Shown piece by piece: positions 24,687-33,874 of a DNA stretch of 64,000 bases (the stretch's first letter is position 1; each line of letters opens with the position of its first letter). The notes below the pieces were generated by a model. The model did no database searches and was not told the origin of the DNA. It was given only the letters and a program-made list of their open reading frames with translations. A program made the translations under genes and the position numbers. Source of the DNA: Alicyclobacillus sp. SO9. GTDB taxonomy: Bacteria > Bacillota > Bacilli > Alicyclobacillales > Alicyclobacillaceae. Where the stretch lies: the NCBI RefSeq assembly GCF_016406125.1, contig NZ_CP066339.1:2542001-2606000 (forward strand). The letters run 5' to 3'.

Positions 24687-25238
24687 TTAAGAGTTTAGAA
24701 GTTTAAGGAATTCACGCATAAAGCCAGGTAAATCAGGCCAGGCGTGTCCAGACACAAGGTTACCGTCAACGTGGAGCGTTTCATCAATGTACCTGGCGCC
24801 CATTAATTCTACGGAGGGTTTGCATGCAATGTAAGCAGTCATGCTCCTGCCTTGTAGTTTTGGCGCAACAGTCTCCAAAACCTGAGCCGCGTGGCAGATA
24901 GCGCCGACGGGTTTGTTTGTGTCGAAGAAGTGTCCAATAATCCTCGGAACATCCCTGTTCAGCCGTATATATTCCGGAGCGCGTCCGCCAGGAATAATCA
25001 GCGCATCAAACTCCTCTGGATTGACTTCTTCATAGGCTACATTGGCCTCTAATTGATAGCCTGGTTTCTCGGTATACGTATCCCAATCTTCGAAGTCGTG
25101 GACTACAGTGTGCAAAGTCTTTTTTGAAGGAGCGGCTATCACAGCAGAGATATTTTCTTCAAGCAGGCGATAGAAAGGATAATACACTTCCAGGGCTTCC
25201 ACGGCATCTCCAGTAAGAATCAAGACCTTCTTTGGCAA
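24687..25238 (-). CDS. DJ-1/PfpI family protein
   Basis: 183 residues from a TTG at 25238 with AAAGGAGG upstream. It begins PKKVLILTGDAVEALEVYYPFYRLLEE, has EFDALIIPGGRAPEYIRL and the nucleophile elbow AICHAAQVLE (Cys near residue 105), the DJ-1/PfpI glutamine-amidotransferase-like signature. Members act as glyoxalases/deglycases or stress proteins. It is divergent from the MarR gene and shares the region that contains the 41-base palindrome. Confidence 0.92.
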   Translation of the reverse strand: MPKKVLILTGDAVEALEVYYPFYRLLEENISAVIAAPSKKTLHTVVHDFEDWDTYTEKPGYQLEANVAYEEVNPEEFDALIIPGGRAPEYIRLNRDVPRIIGHFFDTNKPVGAICHAAQVLETVAPKLQGRSMTAYIACKPSVELMGARYIDETLHVDGNLVSGHAWPDLPGFMREFLKLLNS

Positions 25239-25379
25239 GATGAACCCTCCTTTGAATATCTGCATACTCCTTAAGACGTGGATATGTCTGCCAGACAATC
25301 GTCATGGACAAAGATATTATGACACATATATCCGCTTCCTGCACATAGTGGACACAAGGCTGCGGTTAAGGTAGACGTT

Positions 25380-25423
25380 ATACCACTAAATATCTTCCGC
25401 ATAAAGATATTTAGTGGTATACT
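25380..25423 (+). promoter_or_regulatory. MarR operator overlapping its promoter
   Basis: A perfect 17-bp inverted repeat with a 7-base spacer spans 25380-25420 (inner core TATCTT-N7-AAGATA). A TATACT -10 at 25418-25423 overlaps the right arm, and the predicted start is about 25430, just before ATG 25441. This is the geometry of an autorepressor. The inner core recurs at 26004-26026 before the MMPL gene. Confidence 0.75.
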
Positions 25424-25440
25424 GCGTTCGGGTGAAGCGT

Positions 25441-25932
25441 ATGACGAATGTAAAGAAACATCCCGGAAGGCCAAAAGCGGGTCAAGCAGAGACTTTACCA
25501 TTAGGAACGGCCGACGCAAACCGCGATAACTCGAAACCCACTGCGGACGAATTGGCGGCGCAGTTGGACGACATTTTGCCGACCGTCGCGTCTAGGCTCT
25601 TGCACTTTATCCGTGTTGTGCCTGGAACGGAGATTACAAGAGTCCAAGAATTCCTGCTGCGTCACCTGCACGCGCAGGGCCCCTGTACGGCTTCAACGAT
25701 TGGTTCGATGCTCGGCATTACGTCCGGACCCGTGACCAGTCTGACCAAAAGGCTCATAGAGAAAGGCTTGATTGCCCGTTATAACGATACCGAAGATGGC
25801 CGAATTCACTGGTTTCGGCTGACACCGAGTGGCGTTGAACTGGTACAGCAGGTGGCCAGTTACCGTCGAACCGAGTGGAAACGGTTGGTGGAAAAACTCG
25901 GGGAGACCGTACAGCCGAAGGCTTGGCTTTGA
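25441..25932 (+). CDS. MarR family transcriptional regulator
   Basis: 163 residues. A charged N-terminal tail (KHPGRPKAGQAETL) precedes a winged helix-turn-helix: VQEFLLRHLHAQGPCTASTIGSMLGITSGPVTSLTKRLIEKGLIARYNDTEDGRIHWFRLTPSG. It lies directly upstream of an MMPL transporter, the same arrangement as B. subtilis ydgG-ydgH. Two matching palindromes, one before each gene, point to autoregulation and repression of the transporter. The ligand is unknown. Confidence 0.92.
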   Translation: MTNVKKHPGRPKAGQAETLPLGTADANRDNSKPTADELAAQLDDILPTVASRLLHFIRVVPGTEITRVQEFLLRHLHAQGPCTASTIGSMLGITSGPVTSLTKRLIEKGLIARYNDTEDGRIHWFRLTPSGVELVQQVASYRRTEWKRLVEKLGETVQPKAWL

Positions 25933-26003
25933 TGAAGGATACCATGCGCAGCCTGAACGACTTAATGTAGGATTTACCAGAATCTCCGGATTTTATATTC
26001 GAT

Positions 26004-26026
26004 TTTATCTTCAATATAAAGATAAA
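26004..26026 (+). promoter_or_regulatory. second MarR-type operator before MMPL gene
   Basis: TTTATCTT-CAATATA-AAGATAAA, with the same TATCTT-N7-AAGATA core and 7-base spacer as the palindrome at 25380-25420. A further AAGATA half-site follows at 26031-26036. It lies about 80 bases before the transporter start. Confidence 0.65.
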
Positions 26027-26103
26027 TATAAAGATACAGATGTGAAGTGTGCAGCCGTCATCATCGTAGAGGCGTTGGCTGCAGTGTTGGAGCTTATTGT
26101 GGG

Positions 26104-29100
26104 ATGAAAAGGAGTGTGGAAGTTTTGCTGTCCAGATATGCACACATTGTCAACAAGTTTAAGTGGCTCATTGTGATTCTGTGGATCGCTGTGGTAGCAG
26201 CCGCAGTACTATACCTGCCGAACCTGCAGACTGTGGTTTCCCGACAAAGTCAGACCTACCTTCCGAACAGTGCTGAGAGCGTCGTCGCAGGAAAGTTGGC
26301 TAACCAGATTGACACGAAGCACAAGTCACAGAGCACCGTCGTGGTTGCCATCCGGAATTCACATGGACTGACTAACCAAGATCGGGGTTATTTAGCCCAA
26401 AGAGTTCAAGACCTGCAGAACCAAGCGTCATCGTTCCATATTACCTACATGCAAGATGTGTCAAATTCGCCGAGCAGTGTCGCAAGCAAGTTCACCAGCA
26501 AGGACAACACAACTGAAATTGCCGTTATCGGGCTGTCTCAGGGCATTACAGACCCCACGATTAACCATACCTTGAAACACCTGTACGCGTCGTTTTCTAA
26601 TGTACCTTCAGGCGCGAAAGTATATTTTACGGGGAACGTCCCTATCCAGGAAGATGCTCTTCACGGAAGCCTCGATGCTGCTCAAAAGACGGCAGTTGTT
26701 ACTGTGATACTGGTCTTGACAATTCTGCTCATCGTTTTTCGTTCTCTGCTGGCACCCTTGCTCACGTTAATCGCCATTGGCCTCTCCTATGTTGTATCCT
26801 CAGGTCTCGTGGCCTGGGCAGCGCAGCACGGACTTCCTGTTTCAACCTTTACGCAGACCTTTCTAATTGCCATCTTGATGGGGGCTGGAACGGACTACAC
26901 GATGATTATGATGAATCGATTTCGTGAAGAACTGACCCGTACCCATGACAATGAAGAAGCGCTGACCGCCGCTCTCAGGGGAATCTCCAAGACTGTGGTT
27001 TTTAGTGCCCTCACGGTCCTCATCTCCTTCGCTGTCTTGTACTTTGCCCACTTTGGATTGTACCGTTCGGCGGTAGGCATCTCCATTGGGATTTTCATCA
27101 CACTTCTTAACTGCGTGACACTGGTTCCTGCAGTCATGAGTCTGATGGGGAGGGCGCTGTATTGGCCGCTGCAACCCAAACCGGGAAGCAGTCACCGCCC
27201 TTCGAGAATTTGGAACTGGACCAGCGGAGTTTCGATCAGACGACCGTGGACAGTCTTACTCATCCTGGCGGTCATCCTTGTCCCAGTAGGACTGCTTTTT
27301 TCCAACGTTCGGACGTTTAACCCCATGACGGATATTTCAAACTCGACTTCAGTCAAAGGATTCAACGTGGTGGCCAAGGCTTTTGGTCAGGGGCAGGTGA
27401 TGCCAACGACGATTGTTGTGAAAACCACTGCCAATCTGCGGACTTCGAAGGGTATGGACAGTATTCAGCAAATCTCAAGGAATTTGGCCGCCGTCCCTGG
27501 TGTAAAAGAGGTGGATAGTGCGACTCAGCCTGTCGGTAAGGTGATACAGGGCTTTGAGTTGGCGTATCAAAACGATCAGGCGTCCAGTGGACTGAAACAG
27601 ATATCCGGTGGTCTATCCAAGCTTTCATCACAGCTTTCGGGCAATCAGGGTCAAAACGGTGTGTCGCAAATTGGACAATTACAAAATGGGTCTTCAAAGG
27701 TCACTTCCGGGATCAACAGCCTCGCGAAGGGAGCTTCTGGACTAGCGACCAACAGCCAAAAACTAGGAACCGGTGCCCAAGGCCTGGCGAACGGCATTTC
27801 AAAAGTGCAGGCCGGCGTATCGTCGTTGTCGTCAGGGACATCACAACTCGCCGCAACAGATCAAAAACTCGCCGGCACCGCAGGGGCGTTGGCAAATGCC
27901 ATTGCAGCCTGGGCAAAGCAGCACCCCGCGAGTACCCAATCGCCATCTTGGCAACAGATTCAGGGGCTTGCAAAAGGACTTAGTACAGGTACAAATGCAT
28001 CTGCCGCAGCCAGTACCAAGCTGGCCGCCGGTGCTAAGCAGGCTGCACAAGGCATGGCAGGTTTGGAAACTGGCGCAAGTAAATTGGCAGGGGGCGCCAC
28101 GCAGTTTTCGCAGGGTGCCAGTCAACTTGCGTCAGGCGCAAATCAATTAGCATCTGGCAGCAAGCAGGTAACGAACGGTATTGGGAAAATCAAAACGGCC
28201 ACAGGCAGCGAAGTTTCAGGTCTCGGTCAGGCTGCTGCGGGCACTGCAAAGATGCAGTCGGGCCTGACTAAGGTGCAGCGCTTTCTGCATCAGTCGAGGG
28301 TTGCGAGCAATCCAGGTTTCTATATCCCGCAAAGTACTCTGAGCAGCAACAAGAGCCTTCAGCAGGCGATGAATTCGTACATCTCGACGGACGGTCACAT
28401 CGCAAAGTTTACAGTCGTACTCAAAGACAACCCCTATTCCATGGCAGCCATACGCACGATGACGCCTTTGCGACAGGCAGTCCAAATGGCATTGGCTGCG
28501 AGCCCCGTGGGACATGGGACCGTGTACATCGGTGGAACAACTGGAACTCAGGCCAATATGAATCAGCTGTCGAGCCAGGATTTTGTTCGAACCATGAGCA
28601 TTGTCTTTATCGCGATTTTCATTCTATTGGCGATTTTGTTGCAATCAGTTCTGACACCGCTTTTTACGCTGATGTCTCTGGCGGCCACGTACTTTGTGAC
28701 TATGGGCATCATCCAAAATATCGCCATCCATATGCTGCATCAGCCCGGCGTCAACTGGGCGGTTCCGTTCTTCGCGTTTCTGCTGCTGGTTGCTTTAGGG
28801 GTGGACTACAGCATCTTCCTGACCTCGCGCTTTGACGAAGAATATCGTGCGGGCCGTGGACCAGTCAGCGCCATGCGCCATTCCATGCGTGCCATGGGGA
28901 ATGTGGTCTTCTCTGCCGCCCTCATCATGGCAGGTACGTTTGGTTCGATGATTGCGACAGGCATGTCGACGCTGACGGAGATTGGCCTATCGGTCGTAAT
29001 TGGCTTGTTTCTGTACACCCTGCTCATGCTTGGCTTCTACACGCCTGCTGTAATTGCCATCATTGGGCGTGCACACGCGTGGCCATTTGTTCGAACTGCA

Positions 29101-29166
29101 GAAGAAGACGATACCGACTCGTTGGGCGCAGGCACAGTCCGCAATACACCAGAGTTGGAAAACTGA
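26104..29166 (+). CDS. MMPL/RND family exporter (YdgH-like)
   Basis: About 1020 residues. Two six-helix MMPL halves are visible: the first ends with GTDYTMIMMNRFREEL near residue 275 and the second has ALGVDYSIFLTSRFDEEYRAG near residue 900, the matching proton-relay motifs. Between them, about 500-750, lies a long extracytoplasmic stretch of Ser/Gly/Ala/Gln-rich heptad-like repeats (LASGANQLASGSKQVTNG), as in YhgE/Pip-type proteins. It likely exports lipophilic compounds. The start may be ATG 26104 or, with AAAAGGAG upstream, TTG 26125. A MarR-type operator precedes it. Confidence 0.92.
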   Translation: MKRSVEVLLSRYAHIVNKFKWLIVILWIAVVAAAVLYLPNLQTVVSRQSQTYLPNSAESVVAGKLANQIDTKHKSQSTVVVAIRNSHGLTNQDRGYLAQRVQDLQNQASSFHITYMQDVSNSPSSVASKFTSKDNTTEIAVIGLSQGITDPTINHTLKHLYASFSNVPSGAKVYFTGNVPIQEDALHGSLDAAQKTAVVTVILVLTILLIVFRSLLAPLLTLIAIGLSYVVSSGLVAWAAQHGLPVSTFTQTFLIAILMGAGTDYTMIMMNRFREELTRTHDNEEALTAALRGISKTVVFSALTVLISFAVLYFAHFGLYRSAVGISIGIFITLLNCVTLVPAVMSLMGRALYWPLQPKPGSSHRPSRIWNWTSGVSIRRPWTVLLILAVILVPVGLLFSNVRTFNPMTDISNSTSVKGFNVVAKAFGQGQVMPTTIVVKTTANLRTSKGMDSIQQISRNLAAVPGVKEVDSATQPVGKVIQGFELAYQNDQASSGLKQISGGLSKLSSQLSGNQGQNGVSQIGQLQNGSSKVTSGINSLAKGASGLATNSQKLGTGAQGLANGISKVQAGVSSLSSGTSQLAATDQKLAGTAGALANAIAAWAKQHPASTQSPSWQQIQGLAKGLSTGTNASAAASTKLAAGAKQAAQGMAGLETGASKLAGGATQFSQGASQLASGANQLASGSKQVTNGIGKIKTATGSEVSGLGQAAAGTAKMQSGLTKVQRFLHQSRVASNPGFYIPQSTLSSNKSLQQAMNSYISTDGHIAKFTVVLKDNPYSMAAIRTMTPLRQAVQMALAASPVGHGTVYIGGTTGTQANMNQLSSQDFVRTMSIVFIAIFILLAILLQSVLTPLFTLMSLAATYFVTMGIIQNIAIHMLHQPGVNWAVPFFAFLLLVALGVDYSIFLTSRFDEEYRAGRGPVSAMRHSMRAMGNVVFSAALIMAGTFGSMIATGMSTLTEIGLSVVIGLFLYTLLMLGFYTPAVIAIIGRAHAWPFVRTAEEDDTDSLGAGTVRNTPELEN

Positions 29167-29266
29167 ACAGGTTGAATAATATGTTCGCACGGTGGTAGCG
29201 ATTCAGGTGAGGAACCAGCCTGGGATGGGATGTGTGATTGATATGCAGGGTGGAGGGATAGGGCCT

Positions 29267-30124
29267 GTGTTACAGATGAGTTTAAGAGCTCAACGCCTCA
29301 TTTCTTTAGCAGAGCGTACGTTACCAGATTCCAGACCCAATGTAGTGCTTCCTATTGACTTGTTCGTCGGCGGTTTATATGAGCGGACCGGAGTGTTGGG
29401 GGAGTTATTTTTAAATGCTGATTTCGATTTGAGTAAGCTGGAACTGCAACGGCACAGACAAGCATCGGATGAGGATACAGTCTCAATGCTCCCGTTTAAC
29501 TTGCCCGTATCGCAAAAGGTTGTGTCGCTAGTAAGAAGAGCCGACGAACTTCGAGAGTCATACCGTCAAACTGTTATTACAGAAGGGGATATTTGTAGCG
29601 GACTCCTTGAATTGGACGAAATTGTGTCTTTGCTTGAGTATTCGACGACAGGCATGACGAAGGAAGAAGTATTACACACTGTTTGTTCACCCAGAGACAT
29701 GGTGGTACACCTTCGAGGATTTACAGAGAAGGATTCACGTCTGGGAAATACAGTCATACGCCGCGCACAACCCGCGGACTCAAAAGCACTCTTCGAGTTT
29801 GTAAGTCAGGAATTTGGAGAACGGTGGGTGAAACAGGTCTCGTATGGGTTGCGTCAAACGACTGTTCCTATATTTATAGCTATCGACAGTCGAGTGAGAG
29901 GATTTGCCTGTTACGACGTTGTTCGAGGGAAGAAAGGAACGTTTGGACCTATGGGGACATCTATAGAGTCTCGACAAAGCGGTATTGGACGAGCATTGCT
30001 GTTGCGCAGTCTAGCCGAAATGCAAAAGCTCGGCTATGATTATGCCGTCATCAAAAATGCCGGTCCCATTGAGTTCTATGAAATGACATGTGGTGCTGTT
30101 GTTGTGCCAAAGTTGCATCTGTGA
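29267..30124 (+). CDS. Clp N-domain/GNAT acetyltransferase fusion
   Basis: 285 residues. Residues 4-145 look like two Clp-N repeats: SLRAQRLISLAERTLP ... LPIDLFVGGLYERTGVLGELFLNADFDLSKLE, then PVSQKVVSLVRRADELRESYRQTVITEGDICSGLLELDEIVSLLEY, as in ClpA/ClpC N-domains. Residues 163-285 form a GNAT domain (VIRRAQPADSKALFEFVSQEF ... TSIESRQSGIGRALLLRSLAEMQKLGYDYAVIKN) with the acetyl-CoA loop Q-S-G-I-G-R. There is no AAA+ ATPase module. GTG 29267 has GGAGGG 9 bases upstream; ATG 29276 is an alternative. The combination suggests acetylation of a Clp adaptor or substrate, an inference. Confidence 0.78.
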   Translation: MLQMSLRAQRLISLAERTLPDSRPNVVLPIDLFVGGLYERTGVLGELFLNADFDLSKLELQRHRQASDEDTVSMLPFNLPVSQKVVSLVRRADELRESYRQTVITEGDICSGLLELDEIVSLLEYSTTGMTKEEVLHTVCSPRDMVVHLRGFTEKDSRLGNTVIRRAQPADSKALFEFVSQEFGERWVKQVSYGLRQTTVPIFIAIDSRVRGFACYDVVRGKKGTFGPMGTSIESRQSGIGRALLLRSLAEMQKLGYDYAVIKNAGPIEFYEMTCGAVVVPKLHL

Positions 30125-30286
30125 AAGGTGACGCTGGAGGGGGCTTTCAGGCACCAAAGCAGGTACTCCGAGACGCATTCAAAACCAACTAGAGAAGTTT
30201 CTGTGAAATGGTAATATGTATGAGATAGACATTCCGGATTTTGTGCGGTGAAACGATAGCTCAAATTCAAGAGGGGGGGAGAGCTT

Positions 30287-30838
30287 ATGACTTTATCGGA
30301 CGTTTCCAAACCGGGTGTTGCTACACCCAGAACGGAGACGGCAGAATCGCAACAGCCATGCGTCACGCCACCCGTCAAACTGCGTCATTTAGCTTTACCC
30401 GGCGACGTTGAGACTGCTGCTTCCTGGTATGCAAATCCAGAGGTGCTCTACTTTTCTGAAGGCGCTAAGGTGCCGCCGTTTTCCAAGCACCGGATTGAAA
30501 ACATGTACAGGTGGCTGTCTGAGAAGGGAACAGTCTATATCATTGAGGTCTTCGAGGGGAAGTGGGTCCCGGTTGGCGATGCTGCTCTCTGTAAGGACTT
30601 AATACCCATTGTGATTGGTGACAATAGATACCGGAATCGCGGCATTGGCAGTCGGGTGCTAGAACTGCTGATTGAGGACGCGATAACGCTTGGTTGGAAT
30701 ACACTCATTGCACATAAGGTGTTTTCCTATAACACTCCATCTATTAAACTTTTTGAGAAATACGGATTTATAAGGACGTTCGTTGGCGTCGACGAAAATG
30801 GAGAAATGTTCTTTCGCTATGAAAAGTCTTTGCACTGA
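30287..30838 (+). CDS. GNAT family N-acetyltransferase
   Basis: 183 residues. An unstructured N-terminus (about 1-27) precedes VKLRHLALPGDVETAASWYANPEVLYFSEG and the acetyl-CoA loop YRNRGIGSRVLELLIEDAITLGWNTLIAHKVFSYNTPSIKLFEKYGFIRTF. The family resembles RimJ/RimL-type acetyltransferases. A GAGGGGGGAG site precedes the ATG. Confidence 0.87.
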   Translation: MTLSDVSKPGVATPRTETAESQQPCVTPPVKLRHLALPGDVETAASWYANPEVLYFSEGAKVPPFSKHRIENMYRWLSEKGTVYIIEVFEGKWVPVGDAALCKDLIPIVIGDNRYRNRGIGSRVLELLIEDAITLGWNTLIAHKVFSYNTPSIKLFEKYGFIRTFVGVDENGEMFFRYEKSLH

Positions 30839-31151
30839 TTCGCGATTTTGTGAACATCCAAGCTTCGTTTGATTACGGCATCTGATATTCATGTCTCCTT
30901 TATGATGCATGAAATGAGTTGAAAGAAGGAAGAGGGATCGCTAAGGGGATTTGACCACTGGTACATGTTCAGCATTTGAGGAACCAGGAAGTTGGCGTCA
31001 AGGATAATCTTGATAACGTCCGATAATATATATTATGTTAACAAAACCCATAAAAAACTAATGCTCAAAGTCTCCGTTAAACTCGAGTAAATTGTCATGT
31101 CTGTCTGCGATTCATCTGTTTACCATCGGTTGTCATCTCTATTCCGCTGTC
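30839..31151. other. gene-free stretch
   Basis: About 310 bases between a plus-strand GNAT gene and a minus-strand gene ending at 31152. It is AT-rich around 31015-31060 (ATAATATATATTATGTTAAC). I see no gene, RNA motif or convincing terminator in it. Confidence 0.5.
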
Positions 31152-31661
31152 TTAGCCTAATAATGGGACTCTAAACGCAGCCGTTGATTTGTGATGTTCA
31201 TCAATGTGTTCAACCACAACTTCACGGACTGTCGTTGTAAACGTTTCATCCCAAGCTGCAGTATTCCTTAAAGCGCCGCTAAATGTGAGCTCATCCTCAA
31301 TTCGTCCGATGGTTAAATGCGGTGTATATGTATACCTGCGATTTAAGTGCTCCGCCAGGATGCCTGTATATAATTCGTCATGCAGTGCTATAATCTGGTC
31401 GTTACCAGTTTTTACGTTGAGGAACAAGTACACTTCATCGGCGCCTGAGACTCCGCGCAGCATGATGTGAAACGGTTTTTGTTTGGATGTGCACTGTATG
31501 ACATGGCGCTTCAGGTTTTCATCCGTAATACTATTTTTAAAAGGAAAAACCAAAGTAATATGCGGCGAAATGAGATTGGCAAGCGGGTCGTACTGTTTTC
31601 GGAACAGATGAATGCTATGTAGATTTGCAAAATATGGAAATATATGAATTGCAGTATCCAC
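31152..31661 (-). CDS. 2'-5' RNA ligase/2H phosphoesterase family protein
   Basis: 169 residues. The two HxT/S motifs of the 2H phosphoesterase fold are present: SPHITLVFPF (about 32-41) and TPHLTIGRI (about 110-118). Members hydrolyse cyclic phosphodiesters such as 2',3'-cyclic nucleotides. GTG 31661 has AAAGGA about nine bases upstream; ATG 31688 is the longer alternative. Single gene on the minus strand. Confidence 0.85.
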   Translation of the reverse strand: MDTAIHIFPYFANLHSIHLFRKQYDPLANLISPHITLVFPFKNSITDENLKRHVIQCTSKQKPFHIMLRGVSGADEVYLFLNVKTGNDQIIALHDELYTGILAEHLNRRYTYTPHLTIGRIEDELTFSGALRNTAAWDETFTTTVREVVVEHIDEHHKSTAAFRVPLLG

Positions 31662-31827
31662 TTCCCCAGTTCCTTTCGAATTCATCATGATTTGCCGTGC
31701 TATTCAGGTGCTACCAGGTCGATCGTTTTGTGAGAGACTTAGATCCGTCTAGTCTAGTATCGTAACATTTCTCAACGCTATCGCAGTATCCTCAATCTCC
31801 AACGAGTTCGGTAACGAGGAGGACATC

Positions 31828-32064
31828 ATGCTAAGCAAGCGGCACTATCGAAAATCGAAGCTGCGAACAAAGCGCTTTCGCAGACACGGTGCAGGAATGC
31901 TGATGGGATTGGCGCTCACCTTCGGCGGTGTGCATCCTGATGCACTCAAAGCGCTGCAACAGACAGTTCAAGGGGAAGTGATGGACCCCGAGAAGCGGGT
32001 TGATGAGTCAGGTGACGGTCACAGACTCGGCATACATCTACCTAAGGACTTCCAGTCACACTAG
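31828..32064 (+). CDS. small basic hypothetical protein
   Basis: 78 residues. The first 22 are highly basic (KRHYRKSKLRTKRFRRH), then a hydrophobic patch (GMLMGLALTFGG) and an acidic tail. A strong GAGGAGG site 6 bases before the ATG argues that it is translated. It could be a poorly exported or membrane-associated peptide; not recognised. Its stop overlaps the convergent GNAT gene by four bases. Confidence 0.65.
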   Translation: MLSKRHYRKSKLRTKRFRRHGAGMLMGLALTFGGVHPDALKALQQTVQGEVMDPEKRVDESGDGHRLGIHLPKDFQSH

Positions 32065-32639
32065 CGCTTGGCGCCGATCATCCTCTGTGTATCCCATCTG
32101 CCCATCACTACCGTATTGTGGTAGTCACCGTCGGAAAGCAACTTGTCGTTTATCAGTGTTCCTTCCCTAACAAATCCAGCGTGCTCATATAAGGCAATCG
32201 CTCGTATGTTCGTCTCCAGAACAGTTAGTGTCATTTTCCGGATCCCGTTCGTGTCAGCCCATGCTACACACCGATTCAGAAGATTCGTGCCGATTCCATA
32301 TCCCCAGAATGGTCTTAGTACTGCCACGCCAAACTCCACTTTATGGGCGAATCGCTGTAAATAGTTCCCTTCGCATCTCGAAAAGCCTATAAGACGTTCA
32401 CGAGTGCTGGCAACCAAGAATAGATTTCGTGATTTATCTGTATCGGTCTGAATGACCTTCTTAAACCTCTGGGCGTCCATAAAGTCTTCTCCGGATTCTC
32501 TGTCCAGGTTCTCCGTTTCTCCGTCAACCTGCAACCGAAGTGCAGACAGCGCTGGAGCATCCTTCTCTTCTGCAGATCGAATCACGTAGCTAAGGTCCCG
32601 CACAACAAACTCATTCTTTTCAATTCTCAGTTGCGTCAC
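32061..32639 (-). CDS. GNAT family N-acetyltransferase
   Basis: 192 residues. YVIRSAEEKDAPALSALRLQVDGET opens the domain; FGVAVLRPFWGYGIGTNLLNRCVAWADTNGIRKMTLTVLETNIRAIALYEHAGFVREG is the acetyl-CoA binding and C-terminal core. The closest relatives are RimI/spermidine-type acetyltransferases. The GTG start lacks ideal spacing to its GAAGAGG site, so the start is uncertain. Confidence 0.87.
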   Translation of the reverse strand: MTQLRIEKNEFVVRDLSYVIRSAEEKDAPALSALRLQVDGETENLDRESGEDFMDAQRFKKVIQTDTDKSRNLFLVASTRERLIGFSRCEGNYLQRFAHKVEFGVAVLRPFWGYGIGTNLLNRCVAWADTNGIRKMTLTVLETNIRAIALYEHAGFVREGTLINDKLLSDGDYHNTVVMGRWDTQRMIGAKR

Positions 32640-32715
32640 CTCTTCGTATTAAAGTGTGTGAAACACATGAAACAGGCTGGTCTCGTAACAGACAGGCGCT
32701 TCCTTGGATAAAGGC

Positions 32716-33762
32716 CTATTTAAAAGAGCGCGCCACCGTATCCCCGAAACTGCGAACGTCCGACAGATAGTCATATCCAGGTGGAGACCCCCACCTGTTA
32801 AACATGCGAACGGCCACCGTGTCATACTTCGGGATGACCAGCAACGTGACCGTTGAGTAGCCGAGAATTTGGTACGATCCCGCAGGTACGACATCTCCGA
32901 TTTCATGCTGCCGTGCCGGGTGTGCTTTCACAAACCAGAGAAACCCGTTTTGAGGTAACTCACGGTTTTTGAGTGCTGGGCTTTGAAGGGATGTGGCTGT
33001 ATGAATAATTCGTCCTGGCACGGCATTCTTTTCGCCAATGTCTCCCCCTTTCATATGAAGATATCCCCAATAAGCTAAGTCCTGGGCTGAGACATACATG
33101 TTGGATTTATCGCCGGCAATGCTTTCAGCATCAGACCACCCTCCCTCATCCGTCTTTCCCAAGACACTCACTAAATTGTCTGTGGGTTGGTTGTACCACC
33201 CTGTTTGCTCAAGTTTCATCGGTTCAAAGACCTCTTGGGAGAGGATCTGTGCCACCGTTTTACCGGAGGTTTTACGGACGATGTTGCACAGCATGTCAAT
33301 GCCAATGCCTCGGTAAGCCCAACTTTCACCTGCCGGAAACTCTCGCTGCGCCTCCCCGTGGTTCATTCTGAGGCCATGGGTGTGCGTCAACAAATGCCTG
33401 ATGGTTGTATCGCGCAAGAGCTTTCGGTCATAGGTTTCCAGATAATCCGATACCAGGTCATCAATTGATGATATGTATCCGTGATAAAGAGAGTAGCTAA
33501 CTGCAAATCCAATGTAGCTCTTACGTACGGATGCTACATGAAACTGGGTATCCTCTTGAATTGGCCTTGAGTTGGGTTCACTCGATTGATACCCGAAGTA
33601 TTCTTCTCGAACAACTTTGTCCTGGTGGATAATGAGTACAGCCGCACCAGACGCATTTATCGCAGATTGTGTGGCTTGAACATGTTTCACAGTTGCTTCG
33701 AATTGCTTGCTTTTCTCCCGTGGTAAATAGACCGTCCTCACCTCCACATGTTTCACACTCAT
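32716..33762 (-). CDS. beta-lactamase-fold serine hydrolase
   Basis: 348 residues. SVRKSYIGFAVSYSLYHG carries the SxxK motif near residue 78; SWAYRGIGIDML supplies the Y-x-x element, and HLLTHTHGLR is the class C-type signature. No signal peptide, so it is cytoplasmic; esterase, transesterase or peptidase activity is possible. ATG 33762 has CTGGAGA upstream and is preferred over 33816. The gene is divergent from the ger operon. Confidence 0.88.
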   Translation of the reverse strand: MSVKHVEVRTVYLPREKSKQFEATVKHVQATQSAINASGAAVLIIHQDKVVREEYFGYQSSEPNSRPIQEDTQFHVASVRKSYIGFAVSYSLYHGYISSIDDLVSDYLETYDRKLLRDTTIRHLLTHTHGLRMNHGEAQREFPAGESWAYRGIGIDMLCNIVRKTSGKTVAQILSQEVFEPMKLEQTGWYNQPTDNLVSVLGKTDEGGWSDAESIAGDKSNMYVSAQDLAYWGYLHMKGGDIGEKNAVPGRIIHTATSLQSPALKNRELPQNGFLWFVKAHPARQHEIGDVVPAGSYQILGYSTVTLLVIPKYDTVAVRMFNRWGSPPGYDYLSDVRSFGDTVARSFK

Positions 33763-33874
33763 TGAGTCTCCAGTATTGTACCACGAAGGAATCCTGACCC
33801 AAGGGCAAAGTTGCATAGATTTTCCTGATTGGTTGCAAAATATAGCCAGACGTCATGTGGGGAGAGAATAGACC

